From ZC4RG20 sp964518995 (GTDB lineage: Bacteria > Pseudomonadota > Gammaproteobacteria > Steroidobacterales > Rariloculaceae): a stretch of DNA of 13,905 nt. Where the stretch lies: NCBI GenBank assembly GCA_964518995.1, contig CAZFJU010000106.1, forward strand, positions 1 through 13,905, given 5' to 3'. Of this stretch, positions 12,378-13,905 are shown piece by piece (the stretch's first letter is position 1; every line of letters starts with the position of its first letter). The position numbers and the translations under genes were made by a program. Below the pieces are notes generated by a model. It searched no databases and was not told the DNA's origin. It worked only from the letters and a program-made list of their open reading frames with translations.

Positions 12378-13862
12378 TCATTCCCACTCGATCGTTGCCG
12401 GCGGCTTACCCGAGATGTCGTAAACCACGCGCGAGATGCCGGCCACCTCGTTGATGATCCGGCGCGCAACGTGATCGAGAAACTCAGGAGGCAGCCGCGC
12501 CCAGCGCGCGGTCATGAAGTCGACCGTCTCAACGGCGCGCAGGGCGACCACGTAGTCGTAGCGCCGGCCATCCCCCATGACGCCGACGGAACGCACGGGC
12601 AGAAACACGGCAAAGGCCTGGCTTACCGCGTCGTAGAGCGACTGCGCGCGCAGCTCGGCGATGAAGATGTCGTCCGCTCGGCGCAGGAGATCCGCGTACT
12701 CCTTGCGGATCTCGCCGAGAATGCGCACCGCCAAGCCCGGGCCTGGAAACGGATGCCGGTTGACGAGCGGCGGCGGCAAACCGAGCGCGACGCCGATCTT
12801 ACGCACCTCGTCCTTGAACAGATCGCGCAGCGGCTCGATCAGCTCGAGCTGCATCCGCTCCGGCAACCCGCCGACGTTGTGATGCGATTTGATCAGCGCC
12901 GCCTTGCCGGTGGCGGAGCCGGCGGACTCGATCACATCGGGATAGATCGTGCCTTGCGCGAGCCACCTGATGTCGTCGAGGCGCTTCGCTTCCGCTTCGA
13001 AAACCTCGATGAACAGCCGACCGATGATCTTGCGTTTGTCTTCCGGATCTTCGACGCCCGCCAAGGCCGTAAGGAACTGCGGCTCGGCATCGACGCGCAC
13101 GACGTGGACGCCGAGATGCTCGCGGAAAACTTCCATGACCTGATCGCCTTCGCCGAGCCTCAGCAGCCCGTGATCGACGAACACGCAGACGAGCTGATCA
13201 CCGATCGCGGCGTGCAGCAGCGCCGCGACCACCGACGAATCGACGCCGCCGGAGAGCCCGAGCAGCACACGGCCGCGGCCGACCTTGGCCCGGACCCGCT
13301 CGATGTGATCGGCAATGATGTTCTGCGGCGTCCAGGTCGGCGGGCAGCCGCAAATGTCGCGCACGAAACGCGTCAGAATCTCGAACCCCTGCTCGGTATG
13401 CGTGACCTCCGGATGAAACTGCAGGCCGAAGATCCGGCGCTCGGCATCCGCGATCGCGGCAAATGGCGCATTGCGTGACTTCGCGATCGCGCTGAAGCCG
13501 GGCGGCAGACGCTCGACGCGATCACCATGGCTCATCCAGACCCGCAGCTCGGCATCGCCGCCGCCGAGCCCGCCGAGGAGCGGATCGTTTTCGGTCAGCC
13601 GGACCTCTGCGTAGCCGTATTCGCGCTCGTTCGACGGACGCACTTCGCCGCCGAGACGCGCCGCCAGCGCCTGCATGCCATAACAAATGCCGAGCAGCGG
13701 CACGCCAGCCTCGAGCACGGCATCGGCCACCGTCGGCGCTCCAGTCGCCACGACGGAGTCGGGCCCGCCGGAAAGAATAATGCCGGCGGCGCCGAACGCC
13801 GCGATGGCGTCGTCCGCGACGTCGTGAGCGTAGATTTCGCTATACACGCCGGCCTCGCGCAC
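12378..13862 (-). CDS. guaA: GMP synthase (glutamine-hydrolysing), 5' end disrupted or truncated
   Basis: Converts XMP, ATP and glutamine to GMP in purine synthesis. 494 residues from a GTG at 13862, about 25-30 fewer than usual. Glutaminase domain: GIILSGGPDS (27-36), nucleophile Cys60 in LLGICYGMQALA, and QFHPEVTHT with His150 and Glu152. ATP-pyrophosphatase: SGGVDSS (204-210). The dimerisation domain ends canonically in PPATIEWE. The GTG is probably not the true start: it corresponds to the Val of the family segment YTQLIARRVRE. The bases upstream (13863-13904) continue the GuaA N-terminus in frame as LDYGL-stop-YTQLIARR. The first glutaminase strand would be missing if translation began at the GTG. 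No ribosome site precedes it. Apart from the N-terminus the gene is intact. Confidence 0.93.
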   Translation of the reverse strand: MREAGVYSEIYAHDVADDAIAAFGAAGIILSGGPDSVVATGAPTVADAVLEAGVPLLGICYGMQALAARLGGEVRPSNEREYGYAEVRLTENDPLLGGLGGGDAELRVWMSHGDRVERLPPGFSAIAKSRNAPFAAIADAERRIFGLQFHPEVTHTEQGFEILTRFVRDICGCPPTWTPQNIIADHIERVRAKVGRGRVLLGLSGGVDSSVVAALLHAAIGDQLVCVFVDHGLLRLGEGDQVMEVFREHLGVHVVRVDAEPQFLTALAGVEDPEDKRKIIGRLFIEVFEAEAKRLDDIRWLAQGTIYPDVIESAGSATGKAALIKSHHNVGGLPERMQLELIEPLRDLFKDEVRKIGVALGLPPPLVNRHPFPGPGLAVRILGEIRKEYADLLRRADDIFIAELRAQSLYDAVSQAFAVFLPVRSVGVMGDGRRYDYVVALRAVETVDFMTARWARLPPEFLDHVARRIINEVAGISRVVYDISGKPPATIEWE

Positions 13863-13905
13863 ACGCCGCGCGATCAGCTGCGTGTACTACAAACCGTAGT
13901 CGAGG
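13863..13905 (-). other. guaA: GuaA N-terminal coding remnant interrupted by in-frame TAG
   Basis: In frame with guaA, these bases read LDYGL, a TAG at 13889-13887, then YTQLIARR. The family consensus here is LDFGSQYTQLIARRVRE, so the TAG replaces Gln (CAG would be one change) and the preceding TTG replaces Ser (TCG would be one change). The two adjacent C-to-T type differences sit 13-19 bases from the window end, which favours a sequence or assembly error, but a genuine nonsense mutation cannot be excluded. Confidence 0.75.

Noticed and set aside
12321..13478. Long rightward open frame of 385 codons opposite guaA
   Set aside because: It lies antisense to unmistakable GMP synthase; its composition (Arg, Asp, Leu, His rich) is typical of the mirrored frame of a GC-rich gene and shows no motif.
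13887..13889. Recoding of TAG as an amino acid to restore GuaA
   Set aside because: TAG ends the gene at 4005-5045 and precedes the mltF start as a stop, and no recoding signal is seen; error or nonsense mutation is simpler.

Overview
The window reads as a GC-rich proteobacterial chromosome segment, most likely gammaproteobacterial. The main reasons are the neighbourhood guaA, tadA and mltF at the right end (tadA and mltF convergent, as in E. coli and Pseudomonas) and a monomeric NADP-dependent isocitrate dehydrogenase of the Azotobacter type at the left end. Both ends cut through genes (icd on the left, guaA on the right), which fits a whole short contig. I see no insertion sequence, CRISPR array, rRNA or tRNA gene.

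Layout, left to right. 1-1246 (-): N-terminal 415 residues of monomeric isocitrate dehydrogenase. 1457-2065 (+): six-segment membrane protein of unknown function, divergent from icd. 2140-2406 and 2403-2813 (-): SlyD-like FKBP prolyl isomerase followed, with a 4-base ATGA overlap, by a small conserved-looking protein. 2814-3306: gene-free divergent spacer. 3307-3876 (+): gfa, the formaldehyde-glutathione condensing enzyme, ending at a strong hairpin terminator. 4005-7588 (-): a cluster of a MarR-like regulator, a DUF3750 membrane-anchored protein, a DUF6607 lipoprotein overlapping it by 8 bases, and a secreted protein with two NTF2-like repeats. 7756-8952 (-) and 9125-10561 (+): two different lytic transglycosylases, MltB-like and MltF, divergent across a palindrome-rich spacer. 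10641-11099 (-): tadA. 11173-12267 (-): Gfo/Idh/MocA-family protein whose usual catalytic Lys is Trp. 12378-13862 (-): guaA.

Most genes are housekeeping: TCA cycle, protein folding, formaldehyde detoxification, wall turnover, tRNA wobble editing and GMP synthesis. The least understood part is 4005-7588, three exported proteins of unknown role behind a wHTH regulator; this is the best candidate for an undescribed functional unit, probably in the envelope. The most anomalous sequence is at the extreme right: the conserved N-terminal segment of GuaA is encoded upstream of the usable start but interrupted by an in-frame TAG at the position of a normally invariant Gln, beside a Ser-to-Leu change. 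This is either a sequence-end error or a real nonsense lesion. Functional calls rest on motif recognition; no database search was run.
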